Numbered from the stretch's first letter, positions 49,461 to 58,949 are shown. The stretch is 64,000 nucleotides of DNA from Bradyrhizobiaceae bacterium (GCA_020853885.1 JADYXZ010000020.1:310001-374000), one strand, 5' to 3'. Made by a program: numbers and translations. Notes: generated by a model from the letters alone, not told the origin.

Positions 49461-50498
49461 ATGATGGGTTACAAGGTCGCGGTCGTGGGGGCGACCGGCA
49501 ATGTGGGCCGCGAGATGTTCGAGATTCTCGCAGAGCGCGGATTCCCCGCCGACGAGGTGGTGGCGCTCGCATCGCGCCGCTCGGTCGGCGTCGAAGTCTC
49601 GTATGGTAACCGAACGCTGAAGGTCAAAGCCCTCGAACATTACGATTTCGCCGACACCGACATCTGCCTGATGTCGGCGGGCTCGGCCGTGTCCAAGGAA
49701 TGGTCGCCGAAGATCGCCGCGCAAGGCTGCGTCGTGATCGACAACTCATCGTGCTGGCGCTACGACCCGGACGTGCCGCTGGTGGTGCCCGAGGTGAACG
49801 CCGCGGCGGTCGACGACTTCAAGAAGAAGAACATCATCGCCAATCCGAACTGCTCGACGGCGCAGCTCGTCGTCGCGCTGAAGCCCCTGCACGAGCGCGC
49901 GACGATCAAGCGCGTCGTCGTCGCCACCTACCAGTCGGTGTCCGGCGCTGGCAAGGAGGCGATGGACGAGTTGTTCTCGCAGACGCGGGCGATCTTCTCG
50001 GCGGAGACGCCGGAAGCGCAGAAGTTCACCAAGCGCATCGCCTTCAACGTGATCCCGCACATCGACGTGTTCATGGAGGACGGGTTCACGAAGGAAGAAT
50101 GGAAGATGACGACCGAGACCCGGAAGATCCTCGATCCGAAGATCGACCTGGTCGCGACCTGCGTGCGGGTGCCGGTCTTCATCGGCCATTCCGAAGCGGT
50201 GCACGTCGAGTTCGAGAAGCCGATCACGGCGGACGAGGCGCACGATCTCCTGCGCAACGCGCCGGGCATTCTCGTTGTCGACCGGCGCGAGAACGGCGGC
50301 TACATCACGCCGTATGAGTCCGTGGGCGAGGACGCGACCTACATCTCGCGCATCCGCGAGGACAAGACCGTGCCGCACGGGCTGGCGTTCTGGTGCGTGT
50401 CCGACAACCTGCGCAAGGGCGCGGCGTTGAACGCCATACAGATCGCCGAGTGCCTGCTCAACCGCAAGCTGCTCGCGCCGAAGCGCAAGGCGGCCTGA
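49461..50498 (+). CDS. asd: Aspartate-semialdehyde dehydrogenase
   Basis: 345 residues; either of two adjacent ATGs could start it. NADP motif VAVVGATGNVGREM, catalytic Cys 131 in NPNCSTAQL, and SVSGAGKEAMDEL with the later HSEAVHVEFEKP are diagnostic. It reduces aspartyl phosphate to the semialdehyde for lysine, diaminopimelate, threonine and methionine synthesis, feeding DapF at 32 kb. Confidence 0.97.
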   Translation: MMGYKVAVVGATGNVGREMFEILAERGFPADEVVALASRRSVGVEVSYGNRTLKVKALEHYDFADTDICLMSAGSAVSKEWSPKIAAQGCVVIDNSSCWRYDPDVPLVVPEVNAAAVDDFKKKNIIANPNCSTAQLVVALKPLHERATIKRVVVATYQSVSGAGKEAMDELFSQTRAIFSAETPEAQKFTKRIAFNVIPHIDVFMEDGFTKEEWKMTTETRKILDPKIDLVATCVRVPVFIGHSEAVHVEFEKPITADEAHDLLRNAPGILVVDRRENGGYITPYESVGEDATYISRIREDKTVPHGLAFWCVSDNLRKGAALNAIQIAECLLNRKLLAPKRKAA

Positions 50499-50507
50499 GC
50501 GGCCGCG

Positions 50508-51146
50508 TCAGGCGACGTTCAGCTCTTCAAAGCGCCTGCGGTTGCGGTCGAGCAGCGACAGCTGGCCGGTGGCGACGTCGAAGTAGGCGGCGTGGAGCGT
50601 CAGCTGCCGGCGTTCGACGCGTTCGCGCACGTAGGGGAACGTCATCAGGTTGTCGAGACCGGTGACGAGCGAGGCGTGCTCGAGGCGCGTGAGATATTTT
50701 TCCAGCGGCTCGTCGCCCCGCGCGCCGAGCTTCGCCGCGGCCGGCTTCACGAGCTCCATCCAGCGGCCGATGAAATCGCCCGGCGACAGCGGTTCCCCGG
50801 GATCGGCGTAGGCGCGGATGCCGCCGCAGCGTGCGTGACCGAGCAGCACGATGTGCTTCACGTGCAGCGCCTGCACGGCGAACTCGAGGGCGGAGGACAC
50901 GGCGCGTTGCGCGCCGTCGGGCGTGTAGGGCGGCACGAGGTTCGCCACGTTGCGCACGACGAAGAGCTCGCCCGGGCTCGCGTCGAAGATGACCTCCGGA
51001 GAGACGCGGCTGTCGCAGCAGCCGATCACCATGGTTTCCGGGCTCTGCCCGCGATCGGCCAGGTCCACGAAACGCTGCTGCTCGGCGGGCAACCGATAAA
51101 AGCGGAATGCTCGATAGCCCTCGATCAGACGCTGTGGAAAATGCAT
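50508..51146 (-). CDS. Beta-class carbonic anhydrase
   Basis: 212 residues from ATG 51146, with GGGGGGAG upstream. Zinc ligands are in GCCDSRV (Cys 43 or 44, with Asp 45) and GHARCGG (His 104, Cys 107). VVRNVANLVPPY and the C-terminal LHAAYFDVATGQLSLLD match the beta-class family. It hydrates CO2 to bicarbonate. Convergent with asd, ten bases apart. Confidence 0.96.
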   Translation of the reverse strand: MHFPQRLIEGYRAFRFYRLPAEQQRFVDLADRGQSPETMVIGCCDSRVSPEVIFDASPGELFVVRNVANLVPPYTPDGAQRAVSSALEFAVQALHVKHIVLLGHARCGGIRAYADPGEPLSPGDFIGRWMELVKPAAAKLGARGDEPLEKYLTRLEHASLVTGLDNLMTFPYVRERVERRQLTLHAAYFDVATGQLSLLDRNRRRFEELNVA

Positions 51147-51295
51147 CGCTCCCCCCGTTTCCGTTCGTCCGATAGAAAGGAGCGTGTTGTCCCGGTCAAG
51201 CAGGCTCATGCCGCCCCGCGGCATCGCGGGCGGCGGGCCGGGGAACCTTGGCAAGCGGGCAGGGCGGCGGCTAGGTTTTGCCGCATGGGGGCAGG

Positions 51296-52342
51296 ATGGC
51301 AGCGAGCGCGGGCAATTTCTTCGAGGATTTTCACGTCGGGCAGGTGATCCGCCACCCGACGCCGCGGACGGTGACGGCCGGCGACGTGGCGCTCCATACC
51401 GCGCTCTACGGGTCCCGCACGGCGGTGCAGTCGTCGGACGAGTTCGCGCGCTCTCTCGGCTACCGGCGCGCGCCGGTCGACGATCTTCTCGTCTTCAACA
51501 TCGTGTTCGGCAAGACGGTGCCGGACGTCTCGCTCAATGCGATCGCTAATCTCGGCTACGCCGCGGGTCGCCTGCTCGCGCCGGTCTATCCGGGCGACAC
51601 GCTGCACGCGGTTTCGGAGGTGATCGGCCTGCGGGAAAACTCCGACCGCAAGGGCGGCGTGGTCTATGTGCGCTCGACCGGCATGAAGCAGGACGGCACC
51701 GAGGTCATTGACTACGTGCGCTGGGTGATGGTGCGCAAGCGCACCGACGAGCGCGATCTGCGGGAGCCGCACGTGCCGAAGCTGCCGTCGCATCTGCACG
51801 CGGATGCGCTGGGCGACGCCGTGCCGCCGCTCGACATCCGCGCCTATGATTTCGCGCTGGCCGGCAGCCCGCTCCGGTTCGAGGACTACGAGGTCGGCGC
51901 GCGCTTCGACCACGTGGACGGCGTCACCGTGGAAGAGGCGGAGCATCAGCTGGCGACGCGGCTCTACCAGAATCCGGCGCGGGTGCACTTCGACCAGTGG
52001 CGGGCGTCGTCGAGCCGCTTCAAGCGGCGGCTCATCTACGGCGGCCACGTCATTTCGGTCGCGCGGGCCCTGACGTTCAACGGCCTCGCGAACGCCTTCC
52101 ATTTCGCCGGCATCAATTCGGGCCGGCATGTCGCCCCGCTGTTCGCCGGCGACACGGTGTTTGCCTGGAGCGAGGTCATCGACGCGCAGCCGATCACCGG
52201 GCGGAACGACGTCGGCGCATTGCGCCTGCGGACGGTGGCGACGAAGAACCTGCCCTGCACCGATTTTCCGTGGAAGCGCGGCGAGGAGTACGACCCGTCC
52301 GTCGTCCTCGACCTCGATTACTGGGCGCTCGTGCCGCGCTGA
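51296..52342 (+). CDS. mch: Mesaconyl-CoA hydratase (tandem MaoC hot-dog)
   Basis: 348 residues from ATG 51296. Two hot-dog domains: the first has FFEDFHVGQVIRHPTPRTVT and APVDDLLVFNIVFGKTVPD, the second YEVGARFDHVDGVTVEEAEH, RLIYGGHVISVARALTFNGL and FAGDTVFAWSEV. From memory, length and motifs match the hydratase of the ethylmalonyl-CoA pathway for acetyl-CoA assimilation, which interconverts mesaconyl-C1-CoA and beta-methylmalyl-CoA. A general enoyl-CoA hydratase is the alternative; other pathway genes are not in the window. Confidence 0.78.
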   Translation: MAASAGNFFEDFHVGQVIRHPTPRTVTAGDVALHTALYGSRTAVQSSDEFARSLGYRRAPVDDLLVFNIVFGKTVPDVSLNAIANLGYAAGRLLAPVYPGDTLHAVSEVIGLRENSDRKGGVVYVRSTGMKQDGTEVIDYVRWVMVRKRTDERDLREPHVPKLPSHLHADALGDAVPPLDIRAYDFALAGSPLRFEDYEVGARFDHVDGVTVEEAEHQLATRLYQNPARVHFDQWRASSSRFKRRLIYGGHVISVARALTFNGLANAFHFAGINSGRHVAPLFAGDTVFAWSEVIDAQPITGRNDVGALRLRTVATKNLPCTDFPWKRGEEYDPSVVLDLDYWALVPR

Positions 52343-53310
52343 ACGCCGGCGGCGCGGAACTGGCTGAAGAAACCCCACATCTCTTCGGCGGTGTCGATCG
52401 CGTGGCTGCGCTCGAGCAGGAACATCGACACGAACGTATCGCCGCGCCCGGCTTCGGCCGAGGGCGGCAGGTGTCCGCCGCCCGGAATCTTGTACAGCAT
52501 CACCGAAGCATTGTTGCGGCAGATCGACCAGCGGCGGATCTCCACGTTGCCGGAACGGTCGAGGCTCGGCCGCGCGCTGTCGGCGTAGGCCATGCAGCCG
52601 GAAAGATCGGCGAAGAACTGCGCCGTGTCTGCCGCCGAGAGAATGCCGGAGCCGCCCATGGGCACGCCGAAATAGGGAATGATCGGATCGAAGGTGCCGT
52701 GGATCAGCATGGCGGGAAGCGGCCGGCGGGGATTGCAGGTCTGGCGGTATTGCTCGGGGACGGTCGCCGCCATCATGGCGACCGCAGCGAACAGCTCGGC
52801 GCGCTCGCAGGCGAGCCGCGCCGCCATGAAGCCGCCCATGGAGAGGCCGGCCATGTACACACGTTTGGGGTCGGCGATCCCCTCATTGACGAGGCGGCGG
52901 ACCATCGCCGTGATGAACGCCACGTCGTCGCCCGGCGGCACGACATAGCCGAGCCGCATCATCGGCGGCCGCGCGTCGTCCCAGACGCGATTGATCCCCT
53001 CCGGATACGCCACCGCAAACTTCTCCCGGCGCGCGATGCGGTTGAGGCCGAGATCGCGCTCGAACTCGGCGGCGGATTGCACGGCGCCGTGCAGGGCGAT
53101 GACGACCGGAACCGGCTTCGTCCGCAGGTCGGGGGGAACGTAGAGGCGGTAGCTGCGTTGCTCTCCGCTGACGACGATCTGGCGAACTTCGGTGGCCGCG
53201 GCGCGGCCGGCCGTCGCAACAAGGACGAGCGCGGCCAGCAGGAAAAACCAAACATTGCCGCCCGCCGGCGCGGTCAGGAGACCGCGCGAGCCTGCGCCGG
53301 TCAGTTGCAT
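52318..53310 (-). CDS. Secreted PHB-depolymerase/feruloyl-esterase-like hydrolase (LpqC type)
   Basis: 330 residues from ATG 53310, with GGAGGG upstream. A signal peptide (FLLAALVLVATAGRAAA) is followed by an alpha/beta hydrolase: oxyanion region PVVIALHGAV, nucleophile elbow GLSMGGFMA, a catalytic Asp in HGTFDPIIPY and His in GGGHLPPS. Members hydrolyse polyhydroxybutyrate or aromatic esters; the substrate is not shown here. The 3' end overlaps that of the hydratase gene by 25 bases. Confidence 0.85.
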   Translation of the reverse strand: MQLTGAGSRGLLTAPAGGNVWFFLLAALVLVATAGRAAATEVRQIVVSGEQRSYRLYVPPDLRTKPVPVVIALHGAVQSAAEFERDLGLNRIARREKFAVAYPEGINRVWDDARPPMMRLGYVVPPGDDVAFITAMVRRLVNEGIADPKRVYMAGLSMGGFMAARLACERAELFAAVAMMAATVPEQYRQTCNPRRPLPAMLIHGTFDPIIPYFGVPMGGSGILSAADTAQFFADLSGCMAYADSARPSLDRSGNVEIRRWSICRNNASVMLYKIPGGGHLPPSAEAGRGDTFVSMFLLERSHAIDTAEEMWGFFSQFRAAGVQRGTSAQ

Positions 53311-53557
53311 GCGTCCGGACCCTCCCCCGACTCGAACCAAGGTGGCGGCGCATCGCGACGATTTTGCGTCGCGTTCGCCGTGGTAGTTTAACAATTCCAC
53401 ATCGTTGTCGTCACCGTGGCATACCACGGAAGCGCAAGCGAGCCGCAATGTCGCAGCGGAGCGCTGCGCATTGCGCGTAATTTGCCGAGATGCGGCCATC
53501 GAATCATTGCGACCCGACGGGCTTTCCGCTACTCCAAAAGCCCGCCCAGGATCGCCC

Positions 53558-53956
53558 ATGATCGAGCCGAAATCCCACGTCGAGCGGCCCCTTTCGCCGC
53601 ATTTGCAGATTTATCGGCTGACCATCACGATGGTCATGTCGATCGTGCACCGCGCGACCGGCGCGGCGCTCTATGCCGGAACGATCCTGTTCGTCTGGTG
53701 GCTGTTCGCGGCGGGCAATCCGCGCCGGTTCGAGACCATCAATGCATTCCTCGGGTCGTGGTTCGGCCGCCTGATCCTGTTCGGCTACACGTGGGCGCTC
53801 TTGCACCACCTGCTCGGCGGCGTGCGCCATCTGATCTGGGACACCGGGCGCGGGATGGAGCCGGGCGAACGCGAATTCCTGGCCTGGGCGACGCTGATCG
53901 GCTCGGGGACGCTCACGGTCCTCGTCTGGCTGCTCGCGCTGATGCTGAGAGGTTGA
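53558..53956 (+). CDS. sdhC: Succinate dehydrogenase cytochrome b556 subunit
   Basis: 132 residues from ATG 53558. RPLSPHLQIYRLTITMVMSI VHR is the family N-terminus, and LLHHLLGGVRHLIWDTGRG carries the haem-ligand histidine. Three helices. First gene of sdhCDAB; three bases precede sdhD. A perfect CCGTGG-CATA-CCACGG palindrome at 53414-53429 lies in the upstream region. Confidence 0.95.
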   Translation: MIEPKSHVERPLSPHLQIYRLTITMVMSIVHRATGAALYAGTILFVWWLFAAGNPRRFETINAFLGSWFGRLILFGYTWALLHHLLGGVRHLIWDTGRGMEPGEREFLAWATLIGSGTLTVLVWLLALMLRG

Positions 53957-53959
53957 ACG

Positions 53960-54334
53960 ATGCGCACGCTGCGCCACCGCGTCCGTGGACTGGGACCCGC
54001 GCATTCGGGCACCGGGCATTTCTGGCTGCAGCGCACGACCGCCATCGCCAATGCGGCGCTCGTGATCTATTTCGTGTTTCTGTTCGTCACGCTGGCCGGC
54101 CGCAGCCATGCCGCCGTGGTGGCGACGATCGGGCAGCCGGTGGTGGCGATCCTGCTGCTCGCCGCGATCCTTTCGATCGTAGTCCACATGCGCGTGGGCA
54201 TGCAGGTCATCATCGAAGATTATGTGCATGGCGAAGCGGCGAAGGTCACGCTGCTGCTGGCAAACACATTCTTTGCGATTGCCGTCGGCCTGGCGGCGGC
54301 GTTCGCCGTGCTTCGGATCAGTTTCGGATTGTGA
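53960..54334 (+). CDS. sdhD: Succinate dehydrogenase membrane anchor subunit
   Basis: 124 residues. FWLQRTTAIANAALVIYFVF, and HMRVGMQVIIEDYVHGE with the second haem ligand, match SdhD. Three helices. Spaced three bases from both neighbours. Confidence 0.94.
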   Translation: MRTLRHRVRGLGPAHSGTGHFWLQRTTAIANAALVIYFVFLFVTLAGRSHAAVVATIGQPVVAILLLAAILSIVVHMRVGMQVIIEDYVHGEAAKVTLLLANTFFAIAVGLAAAFAVLRISFGL

Positions 54335-54337
54335 GCA

Positions 54338-56170
54338 ATGGCAGGTAACGGCGGCAGCAAAAACGGCGCTCCGGCAATCAACGGCCGGGCCTATCCGATC
54401 ACCGATCATACCTTCGACGTCGTCGTGGTGGGGGCGGGCGGCGCGGGCCTGCGGGCGGTGATCGGCTGCGCGGAAGCCGGCCTGCGCACGGCCTGCGTGA
54501 GCAAGGTGTTTCCGACCCGCTCGCATACGGTGGCGGCGCAGGGCGGCATCTCGGCGGCGCTCGGCAACATGGGCGAGGACGACTGGCGCTGGCACATGTA
54601 CGACACCGTGAAGGGGTCGGACTGGCTCGGCGATCAGGACGCGATCGAATATCTCTGCCGCCATGCGCCGGCGGCGGTGGTCGAGCTCGAGCACTGGGGC
54701 GTGCCGTTCTCGCGCACCGAGGAAGGCAAGATCTATCAGCGGCCGTTCGGCGGCATGACCACGCACTTCGGCAAGGGCACCGCACAGCGTACCTGCGCCG
54801 CCGCCGACCGCACCGGCCACGCCATGCTGCATACGCTATACGGCCAGGCGCTGAAGCATGCGGCGAATTTCTTCGTCGAGTATTTCGCGCTCGACCTGAT
54901 CATGGACGAGGACGGGCGCTGCCGCGGCGTGATCGCGCTCAATCTCGAAGACGGAACCGTGCACCGGTTCCGCGCGCACGTGACGGTCATCGCCACCGGC
55001 GGCTACGGCCGCATCTACTATTCCTGCACGGGCGCGCACACGCAGACGGGCGACGGCAACGGCATGGTGCTGCGCGCGGGGCTGCCGCTGCAGGACATGG
55101 AGTTCGTGCAGTTCCACCCGACCGGCATCTACGGCGCGGGCTGCCTCATCACCGAAGGGGTGCGGGGCGAGGGCGGCTATCTCGTCAATTCCGAGGGCGA
55201 GCGCTTCATGGAGCGCTATGCGCCGTCGGCCAAGGATCTCGCCTCGCGCGACGTGGTTTCCCGCTCGATGACCATCGAGATCCGCGAGGGGCGCGGCGTC
55301 GGCAAGAACAAGGACCACATCTACCTGCACCTCGATCATCTCGACCCGGCGGTGATCCACGAGCGGCTGCCGGGGATTTCCGAGAGCGCGCGCATTTTCG
55401 CCGACGTGGACGTGACGCGCGATCCGATCCCAGTGATCCCGACGGCGCACTACAACATGGGCGGGATTCCCTCGAATTATCACGGCGAGGCGCTGACCGC
55501 GGGGAACGGGCAGGGCGACAAGGTGGTGCCGGGCCTGATGGCGATCGGCGAGGCGGCGAGCGTGTCGGTGCACGGCGCCAACCGGCTCGGGTCGAATTCG
55601 CTGATCGATCTCGTAGTGTTCGGCCGCGCAGCGGCGCAGCGCTGCGCCGACATCATCACCGCCGGCGAGAAACACGCGGAGCTTCCGGCCGATGCCGCGG
55701 AGCTGGCGCTGGCGCGGCTCGACCGTTTCCGCTACGCGAACGGGTCGACGCCGACGGCGGAGCTCCGGGTGCGCATGCAGAAGGTGATGCAGGCGAACTG
55801 CGCGGTGTTCCGCACCGGCGAGGTGCTGCAGGAAGGCCACAAGCTCATTCACGATGTCCTTGCCGGCGCCTCGGACATCCGCATCACCGACCGCTCGCTG
55901 ATCTGGAATTCCGACCTCGTGGAGGCGCTCGAATTCGACAACCTGATCGAGCAGGCGGTCGTCACCATGGATTCGGCGGCAAACCGCACGGAATCGCGCG
56001 GCGCGCACGCGCGCGAGGATTATCCGGAGCGCGACGACAAGAACTGGATGAAGCACACGCTCTCGTGGCTCGATCCGAAAGGCAACGTGAGGATCGACTA
56101 CCGGCCGGTGCACACCTATACGCTCACCAACGAAGTGCAATACATCGAGCCGGTGAAGCGGGTTTACTGA
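54338..56170 (+). CDS. sdhA: Succinate dehydrogenase flavoprotein subunit
   Basis: 610 residues. FAD motif [20 protein letters not shown], the flavin-linking His in [17 protein letters not shown], the active-site [20 protein letters not shown] and [19 protein letters not shown] are all intact. It oxidises succinate to fumarate as part of respiratory complex II and the TCA cycle. Confidence 0.99.
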   Translation: MAGNGGSKNGAPAINGRAYPITDHTFDVVVVGAGGAGLRAVIGCAEAGLRTACVSKVFPTRSHTVAAQGGISAALGNMGEDDWRWHMYDTVKGSDWLGDQDAIEYLCRHAPAAVVELEHWGVPFSRTEEGKIYQRPFGGMTTHFGKGTAQRTCAAADRTGHAMLHTLYGQALKHAANFFVEYFALDLIMDEDGRCRGVIALNLEDGTVHRFRAHVTVIATGGYGRIYYSCTGAHTQTGDGNGMVLRAGLPLQDMEFVQFHPTGIYGAGCLITEGVRGEGGYLVNSEGERFMERYAPSAKDLASRDVVSRSMTIEIREGRGVGKNKDHIYLHLDHLDPAVIHERLPGISESARIFADVDVTRDPIPVIPTAHYNMGGIPSNYHGEALTAGNGQGDKVVPGLMAIGEAASVSVHGANRLGSNSLIDLVVFGRAAAQRCADIITAGEKHAELPADAAELALARLDRFRYANGSTPTAELRVRMQKVMQANCAVFRTGEVLQEGHKLIHDVLAGASDIRITDRSLIWNSDLVEALEFDNLIEQAVVTMDSAANRTESRGAHAREDYPERDDKNWMKHTLSWLDPKGNVRIDYRPVHTYTLTNEVQYIEPVKRVY

Positions 56171-56212
56171 TCGGGGCGGGCCCGATCGCGCGACGGCAAA
56201 GAAACACACATC

Positions 56213-56992
56213 ATGGTTCAGTTCACGCTTCCGAAGAACTCGAAGATCACCAAGGGCAAGACCTGGCCGGCGCCGGCGGGCGCCAAGCGCACGACGGAAT
56301 TCCGCATCTATCGCTGGAATCCGGAGGACGGGCAGAACCCGCGGATCGACACCTATTTCGTCGACCGCGACGACTGCGGGCCGATGGTGCTCGACGCGAT
56401 CATCTGGATCAAGAACAAGGTCGATTCGACGCTCACCTTCCGCCGCTCCTGCCGCGAGGGCGTATGCGGCTCGTGCGCCATGAACATCGACGGCCTGAAC
56501 ACGCTCGCGTGCACGCTGGCGATGGATGACGTGGCGGCGCCCATAAAAGTCTATCCGTTGCCGCATGCGGACGTGGTGAAGGACCTGGTGCCGGACCTGA
56601 CGCTGTTCTACGAGCAATACGCGTCGATCGAGCCGTGGCTGCAGACCGACTCGCCGCCGCCGGAGCGCGAATGGCGGCAGAGCCACGAGGACCGGGCGAA
56701 GCTCGACGGGCTCTATGAATGCATCCTGTGCGCCTGCTGCACGACCTCGTGCCCGAGCTACTGGTGGAACGCCGACCGCTATCTCGGCCCGGCCGTGCTG
56801 CTGCAGGCGTACCGCTGGATCGTGGACTCGCGGGACGAGGGGACGGGCGACCGGCTCGACAACCTCGAGGATCCGTTCCGGCTCTATCGCTGCCACACGA
56901 TCATGAACTGCTCGAAGACCTGCCCGAAGGGGCTGAATCCGGCGAAAGCGATCGCCGAGATCAAGAAGAAGATGGTCGAGCGGCAGGTCTGA
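56213..56992 (+). CDS. sdhB: Succinate dehydrogenase iron-sulfur subunit
   Basis: 259 residues. The [2Fe-2S] cluster is in [20 protein letters not shown] with a later Cys, the [4Fe-4S] in [12 protein letters not shown], and the [3Fe-4S] in [17 protein letters not shown]. It carries electrons from SdhA to quinone. Last gene of the operon. Confidence 0.99.
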   Translation: MVQFTLPKNSKITKGKTWPAPAGAKRTTEFRIYRWNPEDGQNPRIDTYFVDRDDCGPMVLDAIIWIKNKVDSTLTFRRSCREGVCGSCAMNIDGLNTLACTLAMDDVAAPIKVYPLPHADVVKDLVPDLTLFYEQYASIEPWLQTDSPPPEREWRQSHEDRAKLDGLYECILCACCTTSCPSYWWNADRYLGPAVLLQAYRWIVDSRDEGTGDRLDNLEDPFRLYRCHTIMNCSKTCPKGLNPAKAIAEIKKKMVERQV

Positions 56993-57024
56993 GCCGGCAA
57001 CCCCTGCATTGGCAGGAGGCGCCC

Positions 57025-57420
57025 ATGAACGTCATCGACCACATGGGCTTGCAGACGAGCGACTATCAGCGCGCGCTCGCGTTCTACAGGCAGGCGCTCG
57101 CGCCGCTCGGAATCTCGCTGGTGATGCAGGTGACGGCCGAGCAATCGGGCGGCCGCTACGAGGGCGCGGGGTTCGGGCGGAACGGCAAGCCGTCGTTCTG
57201 GATCGGCAGCGGCAAGCAGGCGGCGCCCGGCCTGCACGTCGCCTTCGTGGCCGACAACCGGGCGGCGGTCGATGCATTCCACCGGGCGGCGCTCGCGGCG
57301 GGCGGCAAGGACAACGGCGCGCCGGGCCTGCGCCCGCATTATCACCCGAACTATTACGGCGCCTTCGTGCTCGATCCGGACGGGCACAATATCGAGGCGG
57401 TGTGTCACCGGCCCGAATGA
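57025..57420 (+). CDS. VOC-family (glyoxalase-like) protein
   Basis: 131 residues from ATG 57025, with AGGAGG seven bases upstream. VIDHMGLQTSDYQRALAFYR, the central VAFVADNRAAVDAFHRAALA, and YYGAFVLDPDGHNIEAVCH give the paired beta-alpha-beta-beta-beta modules with His/Glu metal ligands. The reaction is unknown. It lies 32 bases after sdhB and may be cotranscribed with it. Confidence 0.9.
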   Translation: MNVIDHMGLQTSDYQRALAFYRQALAPLGISLVMQVTAEQSGGRYEGAGFGRNGKPSFWIGSGKQAAPGLHVAFVADNRAAVDAFHRAALAAGGKDNGAPGLRPHYHPNYYGAFVLDPDGHNIEAVCHRPE

Positions 57421-57455
57421 CGGCGGCCGGCGCCTTTCCGCCTGCGCAAAAGGCA

Positions 57456-57486
57456 AAGGTCGCGCATCAGAGCTGACGCGCGACCT
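57456..57486 (-). terminator. Probable terminator of the small-protein unit
   Basis: Perfect 10-bp stem AAGGTCGCGC / GCGCGACCTT with an inner TCAG-AG-CTGA stem. On the minus strand it is followed by the T-rich TTTGCCTTTTG. It sits 42 bases after the stop of the 25-residue frame. Confidence 0.6.
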
Positions 57487-57527
57487 TCCGGCAGATTCGG
57501 AGAATTTAGAGCAGCGCGGTCTCGCGC

Positions 57528-57605
57528 TTACTTCTTCGCCTTTCTCCGCTTACGACGCTTCGGTGCCGCTTTCGCTTTCGCCTTACGTTTCGCTCTCTTT
57601 GCCAT
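57528..57605 (-). CDS. 25-residue highly basic peptide
   Basis: ATG 57605 to TAA 57528. Apart from the initiator, the peptide is only Ala, Lys, Arg and one Pro (it begins MAKRAKRKAKAKAAPK and ends KAKK), like a histone-H1-type or nucleic-acid-binding tail. AAAGAGGCG lies seven bases upstream, a good ribosome binding site. It follows the 60-residue frame by 43 bases and precedes a hairpin terminator. A role in nucleoid or RNA binding is inferred only from composition. Confidence 0.55.
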   Translation of the reverse strand: MAKRAKRKAKAKAAPKRRKRRKAKK

Positions 57606-57648
57606 AGTTCGCCTCTTTCAGATTGCTTTGCGCCGCGGATGCTGCGCT

Positions 57649-57831
57649 TCAGGATCGGCCAGCGCTGAAGAAGTCTTCATGGCGGCCGGTGGTGATGAGG
57701 TTGAAGAAGATGTCGGCATCAACGGCGAAGGACTCGGTAGCGTCGATGCATTTTTCGATGTCGAGCCCTTCGGTTTGATCCCGGACAGACCCACAGCAAC
57801 GCATGGGGCCGTCGATGTTGGTACTTGACAT
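57649..57831 (-). CDS. 60-residue protein of unknown function
   Basis: ATG 57831 to TGA 57649, with a strong CGGAGGAACGG directly before the ATG. High-GC third positions throughout, as in neighbouring genes. The product is acidic overall, with a CC pair (MRCCGSVRDQ) and TEGLDIEKCIDATESF then DADIFFNLITTG. There is no signal peptide and no recognised family. It probably forms a unit with the 25-residue basic peptide downstream. Confidence 0.6.
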   Translation of the reverse strand: MSSTNIDGPMRCCGSVRDQTEGLDIEKCIDATESFAVDADIFFNLITTGRHEDFFSAGRS

Positions 57832-58319
57832 CCGTTCCTCCGAATCAAGGAGCCGGCATGCGCAACATCGCGCAACAATGCACAAGTTGCCAAGCGAAAT
57901 CGTAATTGTAACTTGACAAGTATTTCTTAACCGAGCGCTCGCGACTCGCTTTGCGCAAACTTTGCGTCGCAACACGCGCGTTCTTTGTCTCGGATCGTTG
58001 CACGCGCGCAAATTTCAGAGCGCAAATAAATTTTTCCGCTCAAGCGGTTACAACGGTCTGCGTTTGCGCGCCGGATACGGCGTGCGCTTGCACGCGTATG
58101 CGCGCGACATCGCTGCACGATTTGCGCGCGCATCGGATTCGTCATCCACAGGCACCGGATTTTTTCGGCGCGCGACACCGGTCGAGCGCCGTTCAGGGAC
58201 AATTTTTGACAAAAGGACCGCCTTTTTGATTCGCGGAAGGTCGGTGCGAGCGGCAGTCCATGTCGGCGAACGAAGGCGGGTGTGTCGGCGATCGCGGTCG
58301 CGAGAAGATGCCCGCCGTC
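57832..58319. other. 488-base AT-richer gap with repeated GCGCAAA motifs
   Basis: Between two minus-strand genes. The stretch is visibly less GC-rich than its surroundings and carries several GCGCAA/TTGCGC motifs, including the palindrome TTTGCGCAAA (57950-57959), GCGCGCAAATTT and AGCGCAAATAAATTT. A minus-strand -10-like TACAAT (57905-57910) lies about 75 bases before the 60-residue gene, without a good -35. Frames crossing the region have poor codon use and were not called. Confidence 0.5.
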
Positions 58320-58949
58320 TCAGGCGGCGCGCAGCATCCGCGACTGCAGATCGAGGATCGCGTTGGCGATGCCGTGACCGTCGGCGATGAATTCGCGCAC
58401 GACGGAGAGCGGCGTCGCTCCCGGATTGACGAGCTCGCCGACGACATCGTCCGCATGGAAGTGCAGGTGCGCGTCATGCTTCCGGGCGATCGCCTGCATG
58501 CGGTGATTTTCCGTAAGGCAATTCAAATGGATAGCGCGAATTCCGCAATTGCGAGCGGCGAGGATCATGCGCTCCATCAGATCGTTGCCGACGCCGTGAC
58601 TCTGCCACTCGCGCTCGACGCTGAACGCGGCTTCCGCTTCGCGCGCGAACGGTTTGCCGTAGGGACGCAGCTCCGCCACCGCGCGCAACACGCCGTCGAC
58701 GAAGTATCCGTGCACGACGGTGTCGGGCGTCAGCGCGCGGGATGCATATTGATCGATGAAATAGGTATTGACCGCCGAGCCGAAGCGGTAGCGCCGGCTC
58801 TCGGGATCGAGGCGCAGCAGGTGCTCGCGCAGCGCGGCGCTCTCGCCGAGCCAAAGCTTGCGGATCGTCCCGGACGGGTGGTCCGCCGGCGCAGCGGCAT
58901 GGCCGCCGGCATTCGCGAACAAGGTCCTGTTTCGGTTCGAATCACTCAT
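58320..58949 (-). CDS. GNAT family N-acetyltransferase
   Basis: 209 residues from ATG 58949. After a hydrophilic N-terminus, IRKLWLGESAALREHLLRLD and RRYRFGSAVN resemble the GNAT domains of Pat-like protein acetyltransferases. VVHGYFVDGVLRAVAELRPY and EREWQSHGVGNDLMERMILA form the central fold and acetyl-CoA loop. The substrate is unknown. It stands alone with long gaps on both sides. Confidence 0.85.
   Translation of the reverse strand: MSDSNRNRTLFANAGGHAAAPADHPSGTIRKLWLGESAALREHLLRLDPESRRYRFGSAVNTYFIDQYASRALTPDTVVHGYFVDGVLRAVAELRPYGKPFAREAEAAFSVEREWQSHGVGNDLMERMILAARNCGIRAIHLNCLTENHRMQAIARKHDAHLHFHADDVVGELVNPGATPLSVVREFIADGHGIANAILDLQSRMLRAA

Noticed and set aside
53318-53342. Minus-strand GGTTCGAGTCGGG resembling a tRNA 3' end
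   Set aside because: The T-stem does not pair and no cloverleaf fits upstream; it is the leader of the secreted esterase gene.
57927-58202. Minus-strand 91-codon frame in the AT-richer gap
   Set aside because: Composition (many Arg and Cys from the GCGCAAA repeats) and lack of a start signal suggest it follows the repeats rather than coding.
58915-58935. GGTTCGAATC resembling a tRNA T-loop
   Set aside because: It falls in the first codons of the GNAT gene, and no acceptor, D or anticodon arm could be drawn around it.
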